11,298 nucleotides of DNA from Balneolaceae bacterium (GTDB lineage: Bacteria > Bacteroidota > Rhodothermia > Balneolales > Balneolaceae), in contig SKWF01000326.1 in NCBI GenBank assembly GCA_007129085.1, forward strand, positions 1 through 11,298, written 5' to 3'. Under the pieces are notes generated by a model, which was given only the letters and a program-made list of their open reading frames with translations, had not been told where the DNA came from and made no database searches. Positions 4,731 through 11,291 of this stretch are shown here, in pieces. Both the position numbers and the translations under genes were made by a program. Each line of letters starts with the position of its first letter. Position 1 is the stretch's first letter.

Positions 4731-7445
4731 TTAGTGATGCACTTTTTCCAAAGTCACCCCCTCTCTGCGTTTACGTAGAGAGGGGGCAGGGGGGTGAGTC
4801 GGGTGAGTCAACGCAGCCCGCGCCGCAGCCAGTTTCGCTACGGGAACTCTAAAGGGTGAACAAGAGACGTAATTCAGTCCGGTTTCATAGCAGAACTGCA
4901 CACTTTTTGGCTCTCCTCCGTGCTCTCCGCAAATCCCAACTTTTAAACCCGGTTTCACTTTCCGTCCTTTTTCTGTTGCCATCTTCACCAGCTGACCAAC
5001 ACCTTCAATATCGAGCACTTCGAATGGATCTTCTTTCAGGATTCCATTATCGATATAGTCATTCAAAAATTTACCCGAATCGTCACGGCTGTACCCGAAT
5101 GTCATTTGTGTGAGATCATTCGTTCCGAAGGAGAAAAACTCGGCATCCTCCGCAATCTGATCGGCCAGCAACGCAGCTCGCGGAATCTCAATCATCGTAC
5201 CTACCGTATACTCTATGGAATCTCCCAGCTCTTCGAATACCATCGCAGCAGATTGATCTATCACCCTTTTTTGGTTCCGAAACTCATGCGGCGTTCCGAT
5301 AAGCGGAACCATTATTTCGGGAAAAACTTGCACCCCTTCCCGGTTCAGTTCTACAGCCGCTTCAAAAATTGCCCGCGACTGCATTTCCGTTATTTCCGGA
5401 TAGGTTATTCCCAGCCGGCAGCCCCGGTGGCCCAGCATGGGGTTAAATTCCCGAAGTGAACGAACGGTTTGTGTAAAGTCGGAGACAGCAACACCTAAAT
5501 CGTTTGCCACCCGTTCAATTTCTTCCGGCTCATGAGGCAGAAACTCGTGCAGTGGAGGATCCAGCAGACGAACGGTTACCGGCAGACCGGCCATCACCCT
5601 GAAAATTTCCATAAAATCATTTTTCTGAAAAGGGAGCAGATCATCCAGAGCAGCCTTTCGCTTTTCGAGTGAATTGGAAATAATCATCCGCCGTATCGCT
5701 TTGATCCGGTCTTCACCAAAAAACATGTGCTCAGTTCGACAGAGGCCTATTCCTTCCGCCCCAAATTTCAATGCCTGCATGGCATCTTCAGGAGTGTCGG
5801 CGTTGGTTCTCACATTCATGGTTCGAAATTCATCAACCCACTCCATAAATGTATGATATGATTCATCCGGCTGAGGTTTAACTACATCCTTTTTCCCTCT
5901 ATATACTGTGCCTCGCGTACCATCAATCGAAATCCAATCGCCTTCCCGAATCGTTAATATCCCGTTCGTAAACGACTGCGTTTTATAGTCGATCTTGATG
6001 TCGCCACATCCTGCCACGCAGGGTTTGCCCCAGCCTCGGGCAACCACCGCTGCGTGACTGGTCATTCCACCGCGTGTTGTAAGAATACCCTCAGCGGCCG
6101 ACATCCCACCCACATCTTCAGGCCGAGTTTCAATCCGGACTAAAATGACCTTCTCTCCATTGGCAGCGGCCTCTTCAGCTTTTTCCGAACTGAAAACCAC
6201 CTTCCCGACAGCCGCTCCGGGTGATGCCGGCAAACCTTTGCCCAGAACCGTTGTGCCATCGGTTATTTTCTCATCAATTTGCGGGTGCAGAAGCTGATCG
6301 AGATGCTGCGGCTCAACCAAAAATTGAACAGCTCTTTTCTTCTCAATAAGCCCCTCTTCCACCATATCGCAGGCTATTTTCAGGGCAGCATGCCCCGTTC
6401 GCTTCCCGGTACGAGTTTGCAACATGAACAGTTTTTTATTCTGGATTGTAAACTCAATATCCTGCATGTCTCCATAGTGATGTTCAAGCTTACCCCCTAT
6501 ATCCAGCAACATTTTATAGCTCTTCGGCATTATGCTCTCCAGGGTATCAATATCCTGCGGTGTACGAATTCCGGCCACCACATCTTCACCCTGAGCATTC
6601 ACCAAATATTCACCGTAAAGTTTATTTTCCCCGTTGGATGGATTTCGTGTAAAACAGACGCCCGTAGCGGAATCATCCCCCATATTCCCAAATACCATCG
6701 CCTGCACAGATACTGCCGTTCCAAGAAGGTTCGAAATCTGATGAATCTTCCGATATTTTACGGCACGCTCACCATTCCAAGATTCAAATACTGCATTGAT
6801 CGTTCTTTCAAGCTGATCAAAAGGATCACTCGGGAATGAAGAGCCGGTCTCACGTTGATAAGCTTCTTTATACATCAAGGTCAACTCTTTTAAGCTGTCC
6901 GTATCGAGATCCGTATCCTCTTTTGCCCCTTTTTTCTCCTTCAGACCTTCAAGAATTTCCTCGAATGTTTCATGCGGAATATTCATCACCACATCCCCAA
7001 ACATATCAATAAATCTTCGATAGCTGTCGTAAGCAAATCGCTCATTCCCTGTATGTTTGGCCAGCGCTTTTACAGTTTCATCGTTCAGTCCCAGGTTTAA
7101 AACGGTATCCATCATTCCCGGCATAGAGACAGCTGCACCGGATCGGACCGAAATAAGAAGAGGGTGGTGTCCATCGCCCAGTTTGGCTCCCATCTCATTT
7201 TCAATAGCTGTAATACCTTTTTTGATCTGTTCAGTGAGTCCTTGTGGCCATTTTTTGCCGTTTTCTGAATAGTGGTTACAAGCCACGGTAGATATGGTAA
7301 AACCCGCGGGGACCGGCAGCCCGATGGATGACATTTCCGCCAGATTCGCCCCCTTGCCACCCAGCAACTCCTTCATTCCTCGATTTCCTTCCGCGATACC
7401 GCTGCCAAACGTATAGACAAATTTTCCATTCAACATTGCACTCAT
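4731..7445 (-). CDS. ppdK: pyruvate, phosphate dikinase
   Basis: PPDK reversibly converts pyruvate, ATP and phosphate to phosphoenolpyruvate, AMP and pyrophosphate in the cytoplasm, serving gluconeogenesis or glycolysis. The 904 residues show the complete three-domain enzyme: an N-terminal nucleotide-binding domain (about 1-340; GGKGANLAEM 29-38, SVRSGAAVSMPGMMDT 99-114), a phosphohistidine domain with GGMTSHAAVVARGWG and catalytic H464 (T462 being the known regulatory position in plants), and a C-terminal PEP/pyruvate barrel with R626 (VRLLDPP), E752 (EIPRAAL), N776-D777 (GTNDLTQ) and Cys839 (CGEHGG). The conserved protein should end near CSPFRVPVAKLAAARAAL (862-879). Residues 880-904, starting THPTHPPAPSL, are encoded by the palindromic repeat and sequence beyond it, so the tail is probably acquired. 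The ATG at 7445 is backed by a strong AGGAG eight bases upstream. Divergent from the YfcC-family carrier. Confidence 0.97.
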   Translation of the reverse strand: MSAMLNGKFVYTFGSGIAEGNRGMKELLGGKGANLAEMSSIGLPVPAGFTISTVACNHYSENGKKWPQGLTEQIKKGITAIENEMGAKLGDGHHPLLISVRSGAAVSMPGMMDTVLNLGLNDETVKALAKHTGNERFAYDSYRRFIDMFGDVVMNIPHETFEEILEGLKEKKGAKEDTDLDTDSLKELTLMYKEAYQRETGSSFPSDPFDQLERTINAVFESWNGERAVKYRKIHQISNLLGTAVSVQAMVFGNMGDDSATGVCFTRNPSNGENKLYGEYLVNAQGEDVVAGIRTPQDIDTLESIMPKSYKMLLDIGGKLEHHYGDMQDIEFTIQNKKLFMLQTRTGKRTGHAALKIACDMVEEGLIEKKRAVQFLVEPQHLDQLLHPQIDEKITDGTTVLGKGLPASPGAAVGKVVFSSEKAEEAAANGEKVILVRIETRPEDVGGMSAAEGILTTRGGMTSHAAVVARGWGKPCVAGCGDIKIDYKTQSFTNGILTIREGDWISIDGTRGTVYRGKKDVVKPQPDESYHTFMEWVDEFRTMNVRTNADTPEDAMQALKFGAEGIGLCRTEHMFFGEDRIKAIRRMIISNSLEKRKAALDDLLPFQKNDFMEIFRVMAGLPVTVRLLDPPLHEFLPHEPEEIERVANDLGVAVSDFTQTVRSLREFNPMLGHRGCRLGITYPEITEMQSRAIFEAAVELNREGVQVFPEIMVPLIGTPHEFRNQKRVIDQSAAMVFEELGDSIEYTVGTMIEIPRAALLADQIAEDAEFFSFGTNDLTQMTFGYSRDDSGKFLNDYIDNGILKEDPFEVLDIEGVGQLVKMATEKGRKVKPGLKVGICGEHGGEPKSVQFCYETGLNYVSCSPFRVPVAKLAAARAALTHPTHPPAPSLRKRREGVTLEKVHH
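4757..4800 (-). repeat. palindromic repeat copy B, inside the 3' end of ppdK
   Basis: CCCCCTCTCT (4757-4766) pairs perfectly with AGAGAGGGGG (4777-4786). A G-T wobble and CG/CG pairs continue the stem around a TTTA loop. On the minus strand it reads GACTCACCCCCCTG followed by the same CCCCTCTCTACG core as copy A, so the two copies face each other in inverted orientation. It is translated as part of the ppdK tail (PPAPSLRKRREG region). Confidence 0.85.
4792..4809. repeat. perfect 9-bp tandem duplication at the ppdK/repeat junction
   Basis: GGGTGAGTC occurs twice without a gap (4792-4800 and 4801-4809). On the ppdK strand this is GACTCACCC twice, encoding the THPTHP of the tail. GACTC is also the outer end of the repeat, so the duplication marks the boundary and could come from the insertion event or from replication slippage. 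Confidence 0.8.
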
Positions 7446-7624
7446 AATTTTCTCTCCTTTTTGATGTGATATATTATTCCCGATAAAGGTTAATAGTAGC
7501 TTTTTCGCATCAGAAAAGCGCTACCGGGAGTGTTATATATTTCACAGATCTGCTCCCCCTTGTAAGAGTGATAAGCCATCCTTATTATAATCAGGATTTC
7601 AAACCACAGACCTCGGGTTCCCTT
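7446..7624. promoter_or_regulatory. divergent control region between ppdK and the YfcC carrier
   Basis: These 179 bp must contain the promoters for both genes. The ppdK Shine-Dalgarno is clear. In the centre, TAGC (7497-7500) and GCTA (7520-7523) are inverted, with partly pairing T and A runs inside, giving an imperfect dyad that could be an operator. TATATTTC near 7536-7543 resembles the Bacteroidota -7 element TAnnTTTG for the rightward gene, but I find no matching -33 element. Promoter positions are therefore not assigned. Confidence 0.4.
7451..7460 (-). promoter_or_regulatory. strong ribosome binding site of ppdK
   Basis: On the minus strand these bases read AAAGGAGAGA. The AGGAG core ends eight bases before the ATG at 7445. 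It is the best Shine-Dalgarno in the window and fixes the ppdK start, suggesting high translation of this enzyme relative to neighbours that lack such a site. Confidence 0.8.
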
Positions 7625-8995
7625 ATGAAATTTAAAATGCCCCATACGCTTACACTGCTTTTCTATTTAATGGTGGCAGCGTTGGTTATGACATGGATTG
7701 TACCCCAGGGTGCGTTCGATACAGAAATTATTGATGGGCGGGAAGTTGTACTCCCCGGCACCTATGAAGTGGCCGAAGAGCGCGAACTCATGAATCCCGT
7801 TGAGCTGTTCACGGCCATTCCCCGAGCGTTTGAAGATGCCCAGGCAATTATCTTCTTTCTTTTTATCATCGGTGGCGTGTTAGCCATTATCCGCAGAACC
7901 GGCACCATTGATGCCCTGCTCGGTCGCCTGCTCGAAAACCTCGGAGGTCGACCCGCTATGCTGATATTCCTGGTGGTGTTTGTGTTTGCTTTCGCATCGA
8001 GCGCAATGGGAGCTTCGGCAGAGTATATCCCGTTTGTATTGATCCTTGCTGCTCTCTGTCGAACCATGAAAATGGATACCATGACCGCCGTCGGAATTAT
8101 TATAGCCGGCTACGGAATCGGCTATGGTGCCGCAGCATTTAACCAGTACACCGTTGTTGTGGCGCAAGATGTAGCCGGCGTCGACACCTACACGGGATGG
8201 GGTGTTCGCCTCGCTCTGCTCTTACCTTTTGTGATGATCGGCGCACACCACGTTTACAGCTATGCACGCCGCGTTCAGCTGGATCCCTCCACCAGCCTAA
8301 TGGCAGGTATTGAACCCGATAACGTCGATACCGTAACCGATTACCCCGCGCTGAGTGTTAAACATGTCATTATCATGACTGCCTTTATGGTCGCTCTTGG
8401 CGTTGCCGTTTGGGGAATCGCCACTCGCGGCTGGTACCTTTACGAACTCGGTGCTGCCTTTTTAATTCTCGGAGTCTTTACCGCATTTGTCGGAAAAATC
8501 GGCCCCAGCCTGATGGCCGAAGAATTTGTGTCCGGAGCCAAAGATTTAACGGAAACCGCCCTGCTTGTGGGAATTGCACGCGGTATTGCGCTGATTATGG
8601 AAGAGGGGCAGATTTTGCACAGTATCGTCTATGCCATGTCGGTTCCCCTCGGAATGGTAGGGCCTGAACTGGCTGCCGTCGGGATGATGCTCATGCAGAC
8701 GATCATGAATTTCTTTGTCTCATCCGGAAGTGGTCAGGCCTTTTTAACCATGCCGTTGATGGTGCCACTCGGAGATATTTTGGGCGTATCACGACAAATC
8801 GCCGTTCAGGCATTTCTCTATGGTGATGGGTTCGCGAACATGATTGTGCCCACCAACCCTGTGTTGATGGGAATCCTCGGAATGGCAAGCGTCCCGTACG
8901 ACAAATGGTTCCGGTTCTGCATGCCGCTGCTGCTAAAACTACTCGCCTTCGCCGCAATTTGTATGGTGGGAATGGTGATGTTTGGGTTTTCCTAA
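7625..8995 (+). CDS. YfcC family (DcuC/ArsB-NhaD superfamily type) inner-membrane carrier
   Basis: The 456-residue protein is a polytopic inner-membrane transporter of the YfcC / C4-dicarboxylate anaerobic carrier family. It has the family start (KMPHTLTLLFYLMVAAL, first helix about 9-26, then TWIVPQGAFD) and roughly ten to twelve hydrophobic segments. Characteristic conserved stretches are GYGIGYGAAAFNQYTVVVAQ (162-181), ARGIALIMEEGQI (318-330), FFVSSGSGQAFLTMPLMVPL (363-382), GDGFANMIVPTNPVLMGILG (400-419) and PYDKWFRF (424-431). Members are variously linked to dicarboxylates, basic amino acids or peptides, so the substrate is not assigned. An in-frame GTG at 7568 would add 19 polar residues unlike the family, so the ATG at 7625 is chosen. 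The stop is only 16 bp before the inverted repeat of the next unit, and the following gene in the same direction is another secondary transporter. Confidence 0.93.
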   Translation: MKFKMPHTLTLLFYLMVAALVMTWIVPQGAFDTEIIDGREVVLPGTYEVAEERELMNPVELFTAIPRAFEDAQAIIFFLFIIGGVLAIIRRTGTIDALLGRLLENLGGRPAMLIFLVVFVFAFASSAMGASAEYIPFVLILAALCRTMKMDTMTAVGIIIAGYGIGYGAAAFNQYTVVVAQDVAGVDTYTGWGVRLALLLPFVMIGAHHVYSYARRVQLDPSTSLMAGIEPDNVDTVTDYPALSVKHVIIMTAFMVALGVAVWGIATRGWYLYELGAAFLILGVFTAFVGKIGPSLMAEEFVSGAKDLTETALLVGIARGIALIMEEGQILHSIVYAMSVPLGMVGPELAAVGMMLMQTIMNFFVSSGSGQAFLTMPLMVPLGDILGVSRQIAVQAFLYGDGFANMIVPTNPVLMGILGMASVPYDKWFRFCMPLLLKLLAFAAICMVGMVMFGFS

Positions 8996-9011
8996 GCAAA
9001 GTTCCAAGGCG

Positions 9012-9037
9012 CAGGGTTCAAGTTTCAGGGCTCAGGG
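9012..9037 (+). repeat. left 26-bp terminal inverted repeat
   Basis: It begins CAGGGTTCAAGTTTCAGG and ends CTCAGGG. All 26 bases match the reverse complement of the right copy. It starts 16 bp after the YfcC carrier stop. The outer flanks show only weak further similarity (CAAGGCG against CAGGTTA on the inverted right side). Confidence 0.95.
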
Positions 9038-9049
9038 GTGAAAAGATCT

Positions 9050-9061
9050 CCCCTCGAGGGG
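9050..9061. repeat. 12-bp perfect palindrome CCCCTCGAGGGG
   Basis: It lies between the left inverted repeat and the stop of the four-helix-bundle gene. Read leftward, downstream of that gene, it is followed by AGATCTTTTC, so it could act as a weak terminator. The motif also resembles dispersed intergenic palindromes. Function is uncertain. Confidence 0.5.
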
Positions 9062-9068
9062 TGTACTG

Positions 9069-9099
9069 CAAGGCACAAGTTTTCAAGTGGCAAGGCACA
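9069..9099 (+). repeat. short direct repeats CAAGGCACA
   Basis: CAAGGCACA occurs at 9069-9077 and 9091-9099, with CAAGTTTTCAAGTGG-like words around it. The wording echoes the inverted repeats (CAAGTTTCAGGG), so this stretch looks like decayed or slipped copies of the same repeat family. Confidence 0.6.
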
Positions 9100-9112
9100 G
9101 GTAACAGGTTTT

Positions 9113-9478
9113 TTAGTCGTTGCGATTTTCTATGGACCGGATGAATTTGTAGAGCATTTTGCCGGTTTGATCTAGGTGATTGGAGATTTGATAAAATTTG
9201 GTTTCATCTGTCAATGAACCGGTTTCGAAAAGAGTTTCAAGATGATCACGAGTTTCATCTACAGATGAGTGAGCATAAATCAGAAACTTGATGTAATCTG
9301 ATTTATATCTTCTTCGCCCGTAACCCTCCACAATATTCGATCGAATCGATTTTGAAGAACGACGAATTTGACTACCGATTTCATACAATTCAAATTTTGG
9401 AAGTGTCATTGTCATCTGATGAACTTTAATAGAAAGTTGTCTTGCTTCCTGCCAGATTTTCAAATTTTTATAGCTCAT
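9113..9478 (-). CDS. four-helix bundle protein (S23 / 23S rRNA intervening-sequence protein family)
   Basis: The 121-residue product, from the ATG at 9478, matches the four-helix-bundle family first noticed in intervening sequences of 23S rRNA genes, to which the Avd proteins of diversity-generating retroelements also belong. Family signs are the start MSYKNLKIWQEARQLSIKVH, LPKFELYEIGSQIRRSSKSIRSNI split around 41-64, the EGYGRRR segment (about 66-72), and the third helix DYIKFLIYAHSSVDETRDHLE. The protein is basic and small, as usual for the group, and probably binds nucleic acid; its cellular role is unknown. A GTG at 9523 would add 15 residues, but the family starts at the chosen ATG. No rRNA or reverse transcriptase lies nearby. 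It is complete, AT-rich, antisense to the flanking transporters and enclosed by the 26-bp inverted repeats. Confidence 0.93.
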   Translation of the reverse strand: MSYKNLKIWQEARQLSIKVHQMTMTLPKFELYEIGSQIRRSSKSIRSNIVEGYGRRRYKSDYIKFLIYAHSSVDETRDHLETLFETGSLTDETKFYQISNHLDQTGKMLYKFIRSIENRND

Positions 9479-9569
9479 AAATCCATAAATTTTCTTACTG
9501 TTTACACTTGTATGAACCGACACAAACGGATTCCTTACAAAAAAATAAAATTGTCACCTGCCACTCGTG

Positions 9570-9595
9570 CCCTGAGCCCTGAAACTTGAACCCTG
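9570..9595 (-). repeat. right 26-bp terminal inverted repeat
   Basis: This is the exact reverse complement of the left copy. It ends 10 bp before the symporter ATG, so the repeat occupies the position where the symporter's ribosome binding site and 5' leader would normally be. Confidence 0.95.
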
Positions 9596-9605
9596 TAACC
9601 TGCCC

Positions 9606-11096
9606 ATGAGTATCTTCTTCTGGATTGTCCTTCTATACCTCGGTTTGCTGATGGGAATATCCATTTGGAAAAGCCGCGCCATTAAAAATCAGGAAGATTT
9701 TATGGTGGCGGGCCGATCGGTTTCCACGCCAAAATTAGTGGGCACGCTTCTCTGTACATGGTTGGGATCGGGGACACTATTGGCCGGAGCCGGCTTGGCG
9801 GCACGAGTTGGTATTTCAGAACTCTGGCTGGCTGCCGGGGCGTGGATCGGCATCGTTATCGTCTTCTTTTTGGCCGGCAGAGTTCGGCGAATCGCCCAAT
9901 ACACCGTGCCCGACATTCTTGAGCTTCGCTACAACAAATGGGCAAGAATTTTAGGTACGATCGTGATTGTTATTGCATATACAACTATCGTCGGGTACCA
10001 ATTTCGCGGCGGCGGTTTTGTGCTGAATCTCGTTGCTGAAATCCCGGAGTGGCAAGGAGTATTGCTTACCGCCGGATTTATCATCGCATTTACCGCTTTT
10101 GCAGGAATGCTCTCCATCGTTTCGGTTGATATCATTAATGGTGCGATCATCACCATAGCCGTACTTGTCGGGCTCCCGCTCGTATTTATGAATCTCGGCG
10201 GAATGGAATTTATCACCACCGAACTCGACCCCGCCCTTTTTGATATTACGGGCGGACACAGCTGGATCTGGGTGATGGGCGTCTTTTTTCCCACATTTCT
10301 GCTACTGTTGGGAGAGTCAAACATGTACCAGAAATTTTATTCGGCTAAAAATGAGAAGTCCGCCAAAAATGCCGTCATGTTCTGGGTGATCGGAACCATC
10401 ATCATCGAAACAGCCATCGCATCACTCGCCATTCTGGCATTCAGCCACTTTAACGCGCTTGATCCATCAAGCGTCATGCATCTTGCCGCTGAAGACAGCG
10501 AACGGATAATTCTTCATGCCGCCCGCTTCGGTACCGAAATCGGAATTCCGTTGGCAGGCGGGTTGCTGCTGATTTGTGCCGCGGTGGCGATCATCACATC
10601 CACCGGAAACAGTTTTCTGCTCACGCCATCCACAAACTTGACTCGAGATATTTATCAGCGCTTCATCAACCCGGATGCGTCCGAAAAAGTAATCGTTCTG
10701 TTTCAGCGGTTGATGGTGCTCGTGCTCGGAATTGTGGCATGGCTGCTGCTCACTCAATTCCGAACCATCCTCGATATGGCGTTCACCGCCTACACGATGA
10801 TCGGTGCCGGACTCACACCCGCTCTGCTTGCCGCTTTTCTCTGGAAACGGGTTACGACTGCCGGTGGCGTCGCATCCATCGCAACGGGAATGGGCGTTAC
10901 GGTGCTCATTACCATCATCAACTCATTTGGCGATGCTCCGCTGATTCCTTTTGATTATATCGTTCTGCCCGCTGCAGGGTTATCCATCACCGTATTAATT
11001 GTTGTCTCGCTGCTCACTAAACCCGACCCAAAAGAGAAATGGGAGATGTTTTACGAGGAGGATGCAGAACTCAGAGATGCGATTGAGGAGACGTAA
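9606..11096 (+). CDS. sodium:solute symporter (SSS family)
   Basis: This is a Na+-coupled secondary transporter of the inner membrane with the LeuT-type SSS fold, 496 residues and about thirteen hydrophobic segments. The start MSIFFWIVLLYLGLLMG is a typical first helix, followed by EDFMVAGRS (30-38) before the core. The second segment has GTLLCTWLGSGTLLAGAGLA (46-65). The family signature in the core helix and following loop is IITSTGNSFLLTPSTNLTRD (329-348), where the Ser/Thr residues usually bind the second Na+. The loop after it (IYQRFINPDASE) is also typical. The tail from about 471 is charged and cytoplasmic. The substrate cannot be told. No Shine-Dalgarno precedes the ATG, because the upstream bases belong to the inverted repeat. 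It is in the same direction as the YfcC carrier and may once have been co-transcribed with it. Confidence 0.94.
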   Translation: MSIFFWIVLLYLGLLMGISIWKSRAIKNQEDFMVAGRSVSTPKLVGTLLCTWLGSGTLLAGAGLAARVGISELWLAAGAWIGIVIVFFLAGRVRRIAQYTVPDILELRYNKWARILGTIVIVIAYTTIVGYQFRGGGFVLNLVAEIPEWQGVLLTAGFIIAFTAFAGMLSIVSVDIINGAIITIAVLVGLPLVFMNLGGMEFITTELDPALFDITGGHSWIWVMGVFFPTFLLLLGESNMYQKFYSAKNEKSAKNAVMFWVIGTIIIETAIASLAILAFSHFNALDPSSVMHLAAEDSERIILHAARFGTEIGIPLAGGLLLICAAVAIITSTGNSFLLTPSTNLTRDIYQRFINPDASEKVIVLFQRLMVLVLGIVAWLLLTQFRTILDMAFTAYTMIGAGLTPALLAAFLWKRVTTAGGVASIATGMGVTVLITIINSFGDAPLIPFDYIVLPAAGLSITVLIVVSLLTKPDPKEKWEMFYEEDAELRDAIEET

Positions 11097-11101
11097 TGTA
11101 A

Positions 11102-11121
11102 GCCGGGCGTCCTCGTTCGGC
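11102..11121 (+). terminator. hairpin after the symporter stop (possible weak terminator, or repeat unit)
   Basis: GCCGGGCG (11102-11109) pairs with CGTTCGGC (11114-11121) through two G-T wobbles around TCCT, five bases after the stop, and is followed by GGTTTTG. The T-run is short. The core CGGGCGTCCTCGTTCGG closely resembles the palindrome at 11210-11227, so it may equally be a member of the local repeat family that doubles as a terminator. Confidence 0.4.
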
Positions 11122-11180
11122 GGTTTTGAAATGTTGCGTCAGCAGGAATTTTAAACTTGTTAAATCTCATGGCCATGTCT

Positions 11181-11200
11181 GTCGAAGCAGGAGCTTCGAC
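11181..11200. repeat. palindrome GTCGAAGC-AGGA-GCTTCGAC
   Basis: A perfect 8-bp stem with a four-base loop, in the non-coding right end. Related arms recur in degraded form near 11271-11287 (GAAGTCAGAGTTTCGAC), suggesting a dispersed palindromic repeat family. Confidence 0.85.
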
Positions 11201-11209
11201 TTACGTAGA

Positions 11210-11227
11210 TCGGACGTCCCCGTCCGA
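11210..11227. repeat. palindrome TCGGACG-TCCC-CGTCCGA
   Basis: A perfect 7-bp stem with loop TCCC, nine bases after the previous palindrome. It resembles the hairpin at 11102-11121. Together they form a two-part palindromic module joined by TTACGTAGA. Confidence 0.85.
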
Positions 11228-11273
11228 CATCTCTTGATCGATTATTTTTCTATCTAGGTTTATAAGCGTGGAA

Positions 11274-11291
11274 GTCAGAGTTTCGACTGAC
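11274..11291. repeat. degenerate palindromic unit at the right edge
   Basis: GTCAG (11274-11278) and CTGAC (11287-11291) are inverted around AGTTTCGA. The surrounding GAAGTCAGAGTTTCGAC looks like a diverged copy of the 11181-11200 palindrome. The window ends here, so the unit may continue. No coding sequence is visible in 11097-11298. Confidence 0.5.

Larger units (their letters stand above)
4222..4800. mobile_element. putative single-gene element: DUF559 gene between inverted repeat copies
   Basis: A 41-44 bp repeat occurs at 4222-4262 and, in inverted orientation, at 4757-4800, with only the DUF559 gene between them. Both copies read GACTC, a C-run, then CCCCTCTCTACG, a short variable centre and CGCAGAGAGGGG, so each copy is itself a hairpin. 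Gene lines inside the unit sampled by hand are about 33-42% G+C, against roughly 48-67% in neighbouring genes. The right copy lies inside the 3' end of ppdK. I see no transposase and no convincing long target-site duplication at the two outer edges. Mobility is an inference from inverted ends, composition and the altered ppdK end. The alternative is two independent insertions of a REP-like repeat beside a foreign gene. Confidence 0.55.
9012..9595. mobile_element. putative single-gene element: four-helix-bundle gene within 26-bp perfect inverted repeats
   Basis: A 26-bp sequence at 9012-9037 recurs as its exact reverse complement at 9570-9595. The only gene between them is the four-helix-bundle protein, in the opposite direction to both flanking transporters. 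Sampled lines of the inner gene are about 33-37% G+C, against well over 50% in the symporter. Next to the ends lie word-like repeats (CAAGGCACA twice, ACAGG and AAGTGGCA variants) and a CCCCTCGAGGGG palindrome. No transposase and no obvious target duplication are visible. The inverted ends are seen directly; mobility is inferred. Confidence 0.6.

Noticed and set aside
7568..7624. Upstream GTG start for the YfcC carrier
   Set aside because: It would add a polar 19-residue leader not seen in the family. The ATG at 7625 gives the standard N-terminal helix start.
9113..9478. Four-helix-bundle gene as the Avd of a diversity-generating retroelement, or as a 23S rRNA intervening sequence
   Set aside because: No reverse transcriptase, template/variable repeat pair or rRNA sequence is visible. 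Both flanking genes are transporters.
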